A stretch of 46,347 nucleotides of DNA, taken from the NCBI GenBank assembly GCA_030429665.1, contig JAUIEZ010000025.1, positions 1 to 46,347 on the forward strand, written 5' to 3'. This document shows positions 1 through 8,273 of this stretch, one piece after another (the first letter of the stretch is position 1; the number at the start of each line of letters is the position of its first letter). A program made the position numbers and the translations under genes. Under the pieces are notes generated by a model. It did not search any database, was not told the DNA's origin, and saw only the letters and a program-made list of their open reading frames with translations. Origin of the DNA: Gammaproteobacteria bacterium (GTDB lineage: Bacteria; Pseudomonadota; Gammaproteobacteria; Arenicellales; CAJQKF01).

Positions 1-281
1 TGGACGAGCTGGGCTTCTCGGTGCAGGCGCTTACCCCCGAGCTGGCCGAACGCTTCGAACTCGAGGATGCGACCGGTGTCGTGGTCAACTCGGTCGACAA
101 TGCCTCCCCCGCATTCCAGGCGGGCCTGCGACCGGGCATGGTCATCGCCGAGGTCAATCGCGAGGAGGTCTCGAGCGTCGAGGATTTCAACGAGGCCGTG
201 GCCAAGAGCGGCAAGGACGGGGCCGTCCTGCTGCTGGTACAGGACCAGCGCGGCTCGCGCTACATCGCCATCAAGCGATAG
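1..281 (+). CDS. DegP/HtrA-type periplasmic serine protease, C-terminal PDZ domain (5' end outside window)
   Basis: Only the last 92 codons are present; the reading frame enters at base 3 and stops at 279-281. The visible part is a complete PDZ fold: a segment on the order of DELGFSVQALTPE, then a VVVNSVDNASPAFQAGLRPG stretch (the usual PDZ turn before 'GL.pGD/M'), an IAEVN strand, and a final LLLVQDQRGSRYIAIK strand. This is how the second PDZ domain of DegP/MucD family proteases ends. Known for the family: trypsin-like proteases and chaperones of the periplasm, with PDZ2 contributing to oligomerisation and substrate recognition. The catalytic domain lies off the left edge, so activity cannot be judged. 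A strong intrinsic terminator follows 16 bases after the stop. Confidence 0.85.
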   Translation, partial: DELGFSVQALTPELAERFELEDATGVVVNSVDNASPAFQAGLRPGMVIAEVNREEVSSVEDFNEAVAKSGKDGAVLLLVQDQRGSRYIAIKR

Positions 282-296
282 ATCGGCTCCGCGCAA

Positions 297-329
297 CGCC
301 CCGCCCGGGAACGGGCGGGGCGTTTTTTT
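297..329 (+). terminator. Rho-independent terminator after the degP-like gene
   Basis: An 11-bp perfect GC stem (CGCCCCGCCCG at 297-307 with CGGGCGGGGCG at 312-322), a GGAA loop and seven T (323-329) form a textbook intrinsic terminator. The T-run overlaps the stop codon of the converging glutathione reductase gene (328-330, TTA on this strand), so the two genes meet end to end. Confidence 0.93.
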
Positions 330-1695
330 ATCGCAGCGTTACCAGTTCCTCGGCCGCCGTCGGGTGAATGGCGACGGTGTTGTCGAAGTCGGCCTTCCGC
401 GCGCCCATCTTCAGGGCGACCGCGAACCCCTGGATCATCTCGTCGGCGGCGTCCCCGACCACGTGGCAGCCGACAATGCGCTCGTCCTCGCCGACCGTGA
501 CCAGCTTCACCACCGAGGGTGATCGCCGGTCGGTCACGCCATAGTAAAGGTTGGTGAAGCGGCTCTGGTAGACCTTCACGTTCTCGTGACCGTAGCGGTC
601 GCAGGCTGCTTCCTCGGTAACGCCGACGGTGCCGATCGGCGGGTGGGAAAATACGACGCTGGGGACGTTTTCGTAGTCCAGGCGCGCCTGGGCGATGCCG
701 CCGAACAGGCGATCCGCCAGCCGGCGTCCCGCGGCGATGGCGACCGGCGTCAGAGCGATGCGTCCGGTCACGTCGCCCACGGCGTGAATGCCGTCGACGT
801 TGGTATCCTGGAACTCGTCGGTGGATATGTAGCCCGCGTCGTCCGTTGCCACGCCCGCCTTGTGCAAGTCCAGTCCGGCGGTATTGGGATGGCGCCCGAT
901 GGCCCACAGCAGGCAGTCGAAGCCGCTGATGCGCATGCCGTCGACCGCCGTCACGGCAATGGATTCGTCTTCACGCGAAACTTCGGCGATGGAAAAGTGG
1001 GTCAGGATGTTGACGCCGGACTTCTGCATTTCCTCCATGACTGTCTCGCGCAGCGAGTTGTCGAACGTGCGCAGCAGCGATTCCTTGCGCAGAAGCATGG
1101 TGACTTCCGCGCCCAGGCTGTGCAGCACGCCGGCCAGCTCGGTGGCGATGTACCCGGCGCCGACCACGAGTACGCGCCTCGGCAGCGACTCGAGCTCGAA
1201 GAAGCCGTCACTGGTGATGCCGAGCTCGGCGCCGGCGACGGGCGGCACCGTGGGTCGCCCGCCCGTGCTGATCAGGATGCGCTCGGCGCGCAGCGTCTTA
1301 TCGTCGACGGCAACGGAGCGCTCGTCGAGCAACCGGCCGTGACCGTTGAATCGCGTCACGCCGGAGAGGTCGAGGTTTCGGTCGTAGATGCCGTTAAGCC
1401 GCTCGATGTAGGCGTCGCGCCGCTGTTTGAGCGTGTGCCAGCTGAAATTCTCCCGGCGGATGTCGAAGCCGTAGCCGCTCGCGTCGGCCAGTGTCTCGGC
1501 GATGTGGGCGGCGTGCCACATGACCTTCTTGGGCACGCAGCCCACGTTGACGCAGGTGCCGCCGATGCGGCCCGATTCGATCAGCGCGGTACGCGCGCCG
1601 TGGCCGGCGGCGCGGCGTGCGGCGGCGATTCCGCCGCTGCCGCCGCCGATTACGATAAAATCAAACGAATTCGTCACGATATTCCGATTCCCCAT
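328..1695 (-). CDS. gor: Glutathione-disulfide reductase
   Basis: A 455-residue FAD/NADPH flavoprotein disulfide reductase. Visible in order: the FAD-binding GGGSGG at residues 17-22, the redox-active disulfide [13 protein letters not shown] (Cys48 and Cys53), the NADPH-binding [13 protein letters not shown] segment near the middle, the second FAD motif IHAVGDV, and the C-terminal HPTAAEE with the catalytic His444 and Glu449 of the dimer interface. The [16 protein letters not shown] signature and the HPT.AEE end separate glutathione reductase from lipoamide dehydrogenase and mercuric reductase. It reduces GSSG to GSH in the cytoplasm. The start at 1695 leaves ten residues before the FAD strand; a start a few codons further in is possible. 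Divergent from the oligopeptidase gene with 110 bases between the starts. Confidence 0.92.
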   Translation of the reverse strand: MGNRNIVTNSFDFIVIGGGSGGIAAARRAAGHGARTALIESGRIGGTCVNVGCVPKKVMWHAAHIAETLADASGYGFDIRRENFSWHTLKQRRDAYIERLNGIYDRNLDLSGVTRFNGHGRLLDERSVAVDDKTLRAERILISTGGRPTVPPVAGAELGITSDGFFELESLPRRVLVVGAGYIATELAGVLHSLGAEVTMLLRKESLLRTFDNSLRETVMEEMQKSGVNILTHFSIAEVSREDESIAVTAVDGMRISGFDCLLWAIGRHPNTAGLDLHKAGVATDDAGYISTDEFQDTNVDGIHAVGDVTGRIALTPVAIAAGRRLADRLFGGIAQARLDYENVPSVVFSHPPIGTVGVTEEAACDRYGHENVKVYQSRFTNLYYGVTDRRSPSVVKLVTVGEDERIVGCHVVGDAADEMIQGFAVALKMGARKADFDNTVAIHPTAAEELVTLR

Positions 1696-1805
1696 CGGGT
1701 AGAGTGGTCAGCGGTTCGGCGCCGATCGTAGCGCGATGCGTACGACGCGACATCGAATCGGCCAGTGTGCGTTATTTTCGATTTCAAGGGCAAGCAGGTA
1801 TCACG

Positions 1806-3851
1806 ATGAGTCACGCCAATCCGTTGCTGGATTTCTCCACGCTGCCCCGGTTTGCCGAAATCAAGCCCGAGCACGTGCGTCCGGCGGTCGAAACGGTGCT
1901 GCGGGAAGCGCGCGCCGCCATCGAACGGCTCGAGACGTTGGGGGAGTCCGCCCGATGGGACAATTTCGTTGAGCCGCTCGAGGAAATCGAGGACCGTATC
2001 GACCGCGTCTGGGCGCCGGTATCGCACTTGAACTCGGTCATGGACAGCGCCGATTTGCGCGCGGTCCATGACGAGTGCCTCGCGGCCCTGGTGAATTTCA
2101 ACACGGACGTCGCGCAGAACGAGGGGCTGTACCGCGGCTTCCAGGCGGTGTCCGATGGCGCACGGTTTGCCGAACTGGCGCCGGCGCGCCGCAAGCTGGT
2201 GGAGAACGCCCTGCGCGATTTCCGGCTTGGCGGCGTGGCGCTGACCGGCGAGTCCAGGCAGCGCTTCAAGGCGGTCAGCGAGCGCCTTTCCGAGCTCTCA
2301 AACCGCTTCAGCCAGAACGTGCTGGATGCCACCGACGCGTGGTCGATGAACCTGACCGACCCGGCGGACGTTGCCGGGCTGCCCGAATCGGCGCTCGACC
2401 TGGCGCGCGAGGAGGCGAGGGCGCGCGGCGAGGAGGGTTGGACATTCACGCTCAAGGCGCCTTCCTACATACCGTTCATCACCTATGCCGATGCGCGTGA
2501 ACTGCGGCGCAGGATCTACGAGGCGTACGTTACGCGCGCCAGCGAGACGGGTCCCGATACCGGGCGCTTCGACAATACGTCCATCATGAGCGAGATTCTT
2601 GCGCTTCGGCACGAGAAGGCCACGCTGCTCGGTTTTGCGAACTACGCGGAATACTCGCTGGAAAGCAAGATGGCCTCGACGGTTGGCGAGGTGCGCGATT
2701 TCCTGCTCGACCTCGCCGATCGTTCGCTGCCGTCGGCCAGGCGCGAACTCGCCGAGCTGCGCGAGTTCGCGCGGCGCCTCGACGGCACCGACGTACTCGA
2801 ATCCTGGGACATGCCCTACTACGCGGAGAAACTCAAGGAGGAACGCTACCAAATCAACGAGGAATCGCTGCGCCCCTGGTTCCCGCTTGGGCGCGTGCTC
2901 GACGGCATGTTCGAAGTCGTGAGCCGCCTGTTCGGCGTCACCGTGAGACCGGCCGAGACTGCCCAGCGTTGGCACGACAGCGTGCAGTTTTTCGAGATCG
3001 TCGATGGTGGCGGCGAATTGCGCGGGCGCTTCTATGTCGATCTGTATGCCCGTGCGCACAAACGTGGCGGCGCCTGGATGGCCGAGTGCGTGAATCGTCG
3101 GCGCCGAGAAGGCTCGGTGCAGCATCCGGTTGCCTTTCTCGTGTGCAATTTCTCGCCGCCGGTGGAGGGTCGCGAAACGCTTCTTACCCACGACGAGGTC
3201 CTGACGCTGTTCCACGAATTCGGTCACGGCCTGCACCACATGCTGACGCGGGTGGACGAGGCGGCGGTGTCCGGCATCAATGGTGTCGCCTGGGACGCCG
3301 TGGAGTTGCCCAGCCAGTTCCTGGAAAACTGGTGTTGGGAGCGAGAGGCCCTCGACCTGGTTTCCGGGCATCACGAGAGCGGCGAGCCGCTGCCCGCGGA
3401 CATGCTCGAGCGGCTCAACGATGCGCGCAATTTTCAGGCTGCCATGCAGATGCTGCGCCAGATCGAGTTTTCCCTGTTCGATCTCGAGTTGCACAGTACG
3501 TTCGACGCCGCGTCCGGACGTCCCGCGCAATCGGTTCTCGACGCCGTTCGCGAGCGCGTCGCGGTGGTGACGCCGCCGGCATTCAATCGTTTTCCCAACA
3601 GTTTTTCGCACATTTTCGGAGGCGGGTATGCCGCCGGGTACTACAGCTACAAGTGGGCGGAAGTGCTGGCGGCGGACGCATTCGAACGATTCCGGGAGAC
3701 CGGCATATTCAACGCCGACACCGGCCGCTCGTTTTTGGTTAACATACTGGAGCCGGGCGGCTCCCGCGACGCGATGGACCTGTTCGTCGCATTTCGCGGT
3801 CGAAAGCCTGACGTGGCCGCGCTGCTGCGCCAAAGCGGGCTCGCCGCTTGA
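1806..3851 (+). CDS. prlC: Oligopeptidase A (M3 family zinc metallopeptidase)
   Basis: A 681-residue cytoplasmic oligopeptidase, the usual length of OpdA/PrlC (about 680). The zinc-binding motif HEFGH is at residues 470-474 (His470, Glu471, His474), followed by GLHH and, about 28 residues on, the VELPSQFLENWCWE segment that carries the third zinc ligand. The C-terminal FPNSFSHIFGGGYAAGYYSY loop is the substrate-binding hinge typical of M3 enzymes. The frame is open upstream to 1704, but the ATG at 1806 starts the protein at the family N-terminus (MSHANPLLDF). Known role: degradation of short peptides including cleaved signal peptides. The next gene starts 27 bases downstream. Confidence 0.93.
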   Translation: MSHANPLLDFSTLPRFAEIKPEHVRPAVETVLREARAAIERLETLGESARWDNFVEPLEEIEDRIDRVWAPVSHLNSVMDSADLRAVHDECLAALVNFNTDVAQNEGLYRGFQAVSDGARFAELAPARRKLVENALRDFRLGGVALTGESRQRFKAVSERLSELSNRFSQNVLDATDAWSMNLTDPADVAGLPESALDLAREEARARGEEGWTFTLKAPSYIPFITYADARELRRRIYEAYVTRASETGPDTGRFDNTSIMSEILALRHEKATLLGFANYAEYSLESKMASTVGEVRDFLLDLADRSLPSARRELAELREFARRLDGTDVLESWDMPYYAEKLKEERYQINEESLRPWFPLGRVLDGMFEVVSRLFGVTVRPAETAQRWHDSVQFFEIVDGGGELRGRFYVDLYARAHKRGGAWMAECVNRRRREGSVQHPVAFLVCNFSPPVEGRETLLTHDEVLTLFHEFGHGLHHMLTRVDEAAVSGINGVAWDAVELPSQFLENWCWEREALDLVSGHHESGEPLPADMLERLNDARNFQAAMQMLRQIEFSLFDLELHSTFDAASGRPAQSVLDAVRERVAVVTPPAFNRFPNSFSHIFGGGYAAGYYSYKWAEVLAADAFERFRETGIFNADTGRSFLVNILEPGGSRDAMDLFVAFRGRKPDVAALLRQSGLAA

Positions 3852-3878
3852 ATTCGAGGGTTTTCGCGAGGCGATCCC

Positions 3879-4475
3879 ATGCAACATGCCATGAGAGTAG
3901 TGACGGTCGCCGCGGCGATGCTTCTTTCGCCGATTGCCGTTGACGCCCAAAGCACGCTGTACAAGGTTGTCGACCAGTACGGAAACGTCACCTATCAGGA
4001 CACGCCCCCGGCCGACGATGCCGGCGTGCGTTCCGAGGCGCTCGAGGTCGAGCCGCCGGAATCGCCCGCCGCGCCGGCCGACGCCGCGGTCAACCGCGAC
4101 GACGTCCTCGCCGCGGCCGAGACCCGTCCGCTGGTGCTCTTCACGATACCTGGTTGCGACACCTGCGATTTGCTGCGCTGGTTCCTCGACGAACGGGAGC
4201 TGCCCTACGAGGAGGTCAACGTGCAGAACGACATCGGCAACCAGCAACGCCTGCAGGAGGCCACCGGCGAATACCGCGTGCCCGTGCTGATGGTCGGGCA
4301 GGCTCCCCTGTTCGGCTACGATCGCGAGGATCTTGTCGCCGAACTCGCCGACGCGGGCTACATCGCGCCCGAGGCGACGCCTGAAGCGGACGAGCCGCCA
4401 ACCGAAACCGAATCAGCCGCCGACGAGCCGCCAACCGAAACCGAACCGGCCGCCGATACCGCCGCGACCCAATAG
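3879..4475 (+). CDS. Exported DUF4124-glutaredoxin fusion protein
   Basis: A 198-residue protein with three parts. Residues 1-23 are a signal peptide ending in VDAQS. Residues 27-60 are a DUF4124 module (LYKVVDQYGNVTYQDTPP), a small periplasmic domain common in gammaproteobacteria. Residues 84-160 are a glutaredoxin-like fold with the redox pair CDTC (Cys93, Cys96), the cis-proline RVPVL (Pro135) and a GYD turn. The C-terminal tail is low-complexity acidic and contains DEPPTETE twice (171-178 and 182-189). This arrangement suggests a periplasmic thiol-disulfide protein; the substrate is unknown. ATG at 3879 and at 3891 (MRVV) are both reasonable starts. Follows prlC closely and may share its transcript. 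Confidence 0.8.
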   Translation: MQHAMRVVTVAAAMLLSPIAVDAQSTLYKVVDQYGNVTYQDTPPADDAGVRSEALEVEPPESPAAPADAAVNRDDVLAAAETRPLVLFTIPGCDTCDLLRWFLDERELPYEEVNVQNDIGNQQRLQEATGEYRVPVLMVGQAPLFGYDREDLVAELADAGYIAPEATPEADEPPTETESAADEPPTETEPAADTAATQ

Positions 4476-4573
4476 CCCGTCGGGGGCGTCGTACCGCCGG
4501 CGGGGGCAACTAGCGACCGCCAACGGCCAATCCGCCGTCGAGCGCTCAACATCGTTACCTGGAGAGTACCAAC

Positions 4574-5560
4574 GTGAACGTGAAAAAAACGCTGATTTCG
4601 ATGACCGCGGCGCTTGTCGTGTCGTTGCCCGCGGGCGCCGATCAACTGTTGACCGGCGGCACGTCCGGCGCCTACTACAACGACATCGGGCCGAAGGTCC
4701 GTGACGTGCTCAACAGCGCCCTGTTTCGTTATCCATTGGAACCCGGCAAGGGTTCGGCGGGCAACTTCGAGGCCATCGTGGACAACGCCATGATCGTGGC
4801 CCTGGGCCAGGCGGACGTCTACGCGCTGATGAATCAGCAAAGTCCCGGCAAGGTCGTCAGCGTGCCGACCGGCGTGCGCGAATGCCTGTTCGCGGTCACG
4901 GCGAACCCGGGCATCGCGGGCGAAAGCGACGGCGACGGCTGGGGCAACATGATGAGCCTTGCGCGGCGCATGCGCGTGGCGCTGCCCGGCGAAGGCTCCG
5001 GATCGGCAAAAACGTTCCAGTTCATCCAGTCCATCAACGAGGAGATGGCGAAGGCGCAGAACATCAAGCACTACGAGTCGACCGACGCCGCCATCAACGC
5101 GGTTGCGCTGGACCAGGCCGATGTCGCGTTCTTCGTACAGATGCCCGATACCAGCAACCAGTTGTTCCGGTTGATCAAGGAAAAGGGACTGTTGTGGATC
5201 GGCGTGGGCGACCGCGCCATGCTGCGCCAGTCCGTCGACGGCAACGAGATCTACGGAGTGGACACGGTGCCGGTCGAGGAAACCTGGGGTGGGTTCGGAA
5301 CGCCGAAGACGCTGACCACCACTTGTACCCAGGTGGTGGTCATGACGGGGAATCCGTCGCGCGACGACGCGTCGGACCCGCAGACGCTCAAGGAGCAGGT
5401 CGAGCTGCTCAAGGATAACCAGGGCAGTTTCGAACCCGACGCCGACTGGTACCAGTCGATGGTGGGCAAGATCCGTGACGTCAGTGCCGATGCCACCGAG
5501 AAGCTCATGACCGCCGTGGACAAGGCCTCGAAGGCAGTGAACGACGCCCTCAAGGAATGA
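4574..5560 (+). CDS. TAXI-family TRAP-type periplasmic solute-binding protein
   Basis: A 328-residue protein with a signal peptide (MNVKKTLISMTAALVVSLPAGA). The mature protein begins LLTGGTSGAYYNDIGPKVRDVL, the signature opening of TAXI (TRAP-associated extracytoplasmic immunogenic) receptors, which bind organic anions in the periplasm. Later segments fit a two-lobed binding protein: KGSAGNFEAI, ALGQADVYALMNQ, and a hinge region with ALDQADVAFFVQMP. The start is GTG at 4574 with GGAGAG seven bases upstream. No TRAP membrane subunit lies on either side, so a partner permease is elsewhere or absent. The C-terminal 40 residues are helical and lysine-rich. Family assignment is from motif recognition; the ligand cannot be inferred. 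Confidence 0.7.
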   Translation: MNVKKTLISMTAALVVSLPAGADQLLTGGTSGAYYNDIGPKVRDVLNSALFRYPLEPGKGSAGNFEAIVDNAMIVALGQADVYALMNQQSPGKVVSVPTGVRECLFAVTANPGIAGESDGDGWGNMMSLARRMRVALPGEGSGSAKTFQFIQSINEEMAKAQNIKHYESTDAAINAVALDQADVAFFVQMPDTSNQLFRLIKEKGLLWIGVGDRAMLRQSVDGNEIYGVDTVPVEETWGGFGTPKTLTTTCTQVVVMTGNPSRDDASDPQTLKEQVELLKDNQGSFEPDADWYQSMVGKIRDVSADATEKLMTAVDKASKAVNDALKE

Positions 5561-5642
5561 TCCCGGTCGCGGTCCGCCCGGGGCATCACGATCCCGCGGC
5601 GGGCCGATCCGGTTCGACGGATCTGGCAGGCAGGTCGTCCTG

Positions 5643-7514
5643 ATGGCCCGCCTCGTTACGCCCATGTTTCCTCGCCGCCGACCTGGTAAAAGACCGCTGC
5701 GCGGCTTACTCGCAGCCGTGATGCTGTGGCTCGCGGGACCGGCGTTGGCCGGTCCGCTGGCCGACCACCCCTCCCCCTATCTCGCCTTGCACGCCGGCGA
5801 CCCGGTGAACTGGCGGGAACTCGACGAAGCTGCCATGGATACCGCCCGTGCCGGCGACCGGCTGCTGTTCGTGTCGGTCGGCTACTACGCCTGTCACTGG
5901 TGCCACGTCATGCAGCGCGAGAGTTTCCAGGATCCTGCCATCGCCGAGAAGCTGAACCGCGACTTCGTTCCGGTAAAGGTGGATCGCGAGCTCGATCCCG
6001 CCCTGGATGCGCGGTTGAACGCTTTTGCCGAACGCTTGCTCGGGCAATCGGGTTGGCCGCTCAACGTGTTCGTCACGCCCGAGGGGCACCCCGCGTTCGC
6101 GGTGTTGTACATGCCGCCGGACGCCTTCGCGGCCGTCGTGGAGCGGATGTCGCGGTTGTGGCGCACCCGGTCGGCGGACGTTCGCGCTGCCGCCGCGCGT
6201 ACCGACGCCGGCCCGCCGCGCCCCGCGCGCTCGGTCATCGACGCCGTCGAGGTCCGCGCGCTGCGCAAGGCGTTCGTCGACCAGGCATTGATCCTGCACG
6301 ACGATTTCCAGGGGGGATTCGGTACGGTCAGCAAGTTCCCGCAGTCGCCGGCGCTCGACTACCTGCTGGCGCTGGCCCGCGGTGCGGAGGCGCCTCGCGT
6401 ACTGCCGTTGCTCGAACTCACGCTCGACGCCATGGCGCGGGGCGGAATGTACGACCACGTCGGCGGTGGTTTCTTTCGCTACGTGGTGGACCCGGATTTC
6501 TCGACCCCGCATTTCGAGAAGATGCTTTACGACAATGCCCAGTTGGCCATCGTCTATGCACACGCCGCTTCCGTCCTGCCCGGGCGGGGCTACGAGTCGG
6601 TGGCGCGCGACACCCTCGATTTCATGCAGCGCGAGATGCGTTCGCCCCACGGCGCCTTCTTCGCTTCGCTGTCGGCCGTCGACGACGCCGACGTCGAGGG
6701 TGGCTATTACCTCTACGACGACGAAGAACTCGCGCGGTTACTCGACGCGGACCAGTTGCGCGTGGTTCGCGCGCATTGCGACATTACCGGGGCCGCACGT
6801 TTGGCCGCCGGTCATCACCTGCGTTGCGGTCGACCGCTCACCTTCGCGGCGCGCAACATGGGCATTACGGAGGCCGAGGCGCGAGCGGTGTTCGAGACCG
6901 CGCGCGCGGCGTTGCTTGCCGAGCGCGCGAACCGGCGGCTGCCCGCCGACACCAAGCTGCTCGCCGGCTGGAACGGTCTCGCGCTGTCCGCCTACGGCCG
7001 GGCGGCCGCGTTGTTCGATGACCAGGCGTACGCGCAAACCGCGGCCGGCATTCGCGACTATCTCGTGAACGTGTTGTGGCGCGACGGCGAGTTGGTGCGC
7101 GCGTACGCCGGCGGCAAGATACTTGGCCGCGCGTCGATTGAGGATTACGCGCTGGTGGCCAGGGGATTGTGGGACTACGCGCAAGCCACCGGCAGCGAGG
7201 CCGACCGGGAGCTCGCGCGCGCCGTCGTGAATGCCGGGTTCTCGAGGTTTCGCGACGGCAACGGGTGGCGCGCCGATCAAGGCGGCGTTCTCGCGCCGTT
7301 GCCGCCGGTGGAACTCGTTGCCGACAGTCCGCTGCCCTCGCCGGTCGGGATGCTTGCCGGGTTGTCGCTCGACATCGCGGCGTCGTTCGATGATCCGGCC
7401 ATGCGCCGGCGGGCAGTCGAGACCCTCAACCGCGCCTACGACGAACTGGCGGCCAACGCCTTCTTTCACGCCACGCACATTCGCTCGCTCAATCGGCTCG
7501 TCGGGGAGGGGTGA
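5643..7514 (+). CDS. DUF255 thioredoxin-domain protein (YyaL/SSP411 type), shortened and with a signal-like N-terminus
   Basis: A 623-residue protein. Residues 16-37 form a hydrophobic signal or anchor segment. The DUF255 thioredoxin-like domain follows with its hallmarks: HPSPYL near 42, PVNW near 54, and SVGYYACHWCHVM carrying the CxxC pair Cys84 and Cys87. SGWPLNVFVTPEG is the conserved cis-proline loop. The rest is an (alpha/alpha)6 barrel as in glycosyl hydrolase-like domains (MYDHVGGGFFRYVVD, HFEKMLYDNAQL, LLAGWNGLALSA). Typical family members are longer (about 670-700) and cytosolic. This one is shorter, and its N-terminus suggests export or membrane attachment. Biochemical role of the family is not established. 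Starts at 5643 or 5664 are both possible. Confidence 0.78.
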   Translation: MARLVTPMFPRRRPGKRPLRGLLAAVMLWLAGPALAGPLADHPSPYLALHAGDPVNWRELDEAAMDTARAGDRLLFVSVGYYACHWCHVMQRESFQDPAIAEKLNRDFVPVKVDRELDPALDARLNAFAERLLGQSGWPLNVFVTPEGHPAFAVLYMPPDAFAAVVERMSRLWRTRSADVRAAAARTDAGPPRPARSVIDAVEVRALRKAFVDQALILHDDFQGGFGTVSKFPQSPALDYLLALARGAEAPRVLPLLELTLDAMARGGMYDHVGGGFFRYVVDPDFSTPHFEKMLYDNAQLAIVYAHAASVLPGRGYESVARDTLDFMQREMRSPHGAFFASLSAVDDADVEGGYYLYDDEELARLLDADQLRVVRAHCDITGAARLAAGHHLRCGRPLTFAARNMGITEAEARAVFETARAALLAERANRRLPADTKLLAGWNGLALSAYGRAAALFDDQAYAQTAAGIRDYLVNVLWRDGELVRAYAGGKILGRASIEDYALVARGLWDYAQATGSEADRELARAVVNAGFSRFRDGNGWRADQGGVLAPLPPVELVADSPLPSPVGMLAGLSLDIAASFDDPAMRRRAVETLNRAYDELAANAFFHATHIRSLNRLVGEG

Positions 7515-7589
7515 GTAACGGTGGGGCGCGACGGGTCCGATCCGGCGCGACGTGAGTTCGGCGCCGCCGCTTTCCGGGGCGCGCCGCTC

Positions 7590-8096
7590 TCAGCGCGCCA
7601 TCGGCAGCAGCGTGTCGATGTCCATTGCCACGAGATCGCCGACACGAATACCGAGTCGTTCCGCGGTGCCGTGTTTCAGTTCGATGGCGAAACGCGCCGG
7701 GCCGTCGCTCGGGTAGCGGGGCAGGCGGGCGTAATACTCGGCCGGGGACTCGTTGGCGCCGCGCAACGGCTCGGCGAACATCTCGCGCACCGTGGTCACC
7801 ATGCCGTTGCTGTCGAGAAACAGGATGTCCATGTCCACCAGGCAATTGGCCATCCAGAATCGGCGCGGGTGATTGCCCGGAAACACGAACAGCATGCCGC
7901 CGTCGGCGGGGATGTTTTCGCGGTACATCAGTCCGCGGTTCCTCGACGCGGCATCGAGCGCCAGCTCCAGGTTGAACGTTTCTCCGCCGATTCGCGCCGA
8001 GGTGAAGCCGGGCGCCGCGGCGACGGCCGCGAGACCCGAGAACATCAGGAGAACGCCGGCAAGTACGGCAGGTATGCGTTGATGCGGTGACGGCAT
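7590..8096 (-). CDS. DUF192 family exported protein
   Basis: A 168-residue protein. Residues 1-27 are a signal peptide (hydrophobic core VLAGVLLMFSGLAAVAAA). The DUF192 domain follows: FNLELALDAASRNRGLMYRE, MLFVFPGNHPRRFWMANCLV, MDILFLDSNGMV, and a closing GTAERLGIRVGDLV. Family members are small, mostly secreted proteins with the strongly conserved RGLM and W.M motifs; their biochemical function is unknown. The start is the ATG at 8096. The frame stays open for a further 2.2 kb upstream on this strand, but that stretch is antisense to the helicase gene and not coding. It ends 75 bases from the converging DUF255 gene. Confidence 0.85.
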   Translation of the reverse strand: MPSPHQRIPAVLAGVLLMFSGLAAVAAAPGFTSARIGGETFNLELALDAASRNRGLMYRENIPADGGMLFVFPGNHPRRFWMANCLVDMDILFLDSNGMVTTVREMFAEPLRGANESPAEYYARLPRYPSDGPARFAIELKHGTAERLGIRVGDLVAMDIDTLLPMAR

Positions 8097-8273
8097 GTCG
8101 ACTTTCCCGTTGCGACGACGTCGCGGCGCTCCCGCGCCGGCTCGAACAAGTGGCACAATGGCCGGATTATCCGCGCATGTCATCTCGTGCTTCAACCCGC
8201 GTGACAGTCGATCGTTGCGTCTGGCGCGGCAAGCACCCGATCCGATAAACTCCGCCCCCTTTTTTTGACCCCG

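Noticed and set aside
586..1731. A 381-codon plus-strand frame across glutathione reductase
   Set aside because: Shadow of gor, whose motifs are complete on the minus strand.
2298..4247. A 649-codon open frame on the minus strand across prlC
   Set aside because: Antisense shadow of prlC; composition (His, Arg, Gly, Val) is that of reversed high-GC codons and no family is visible.
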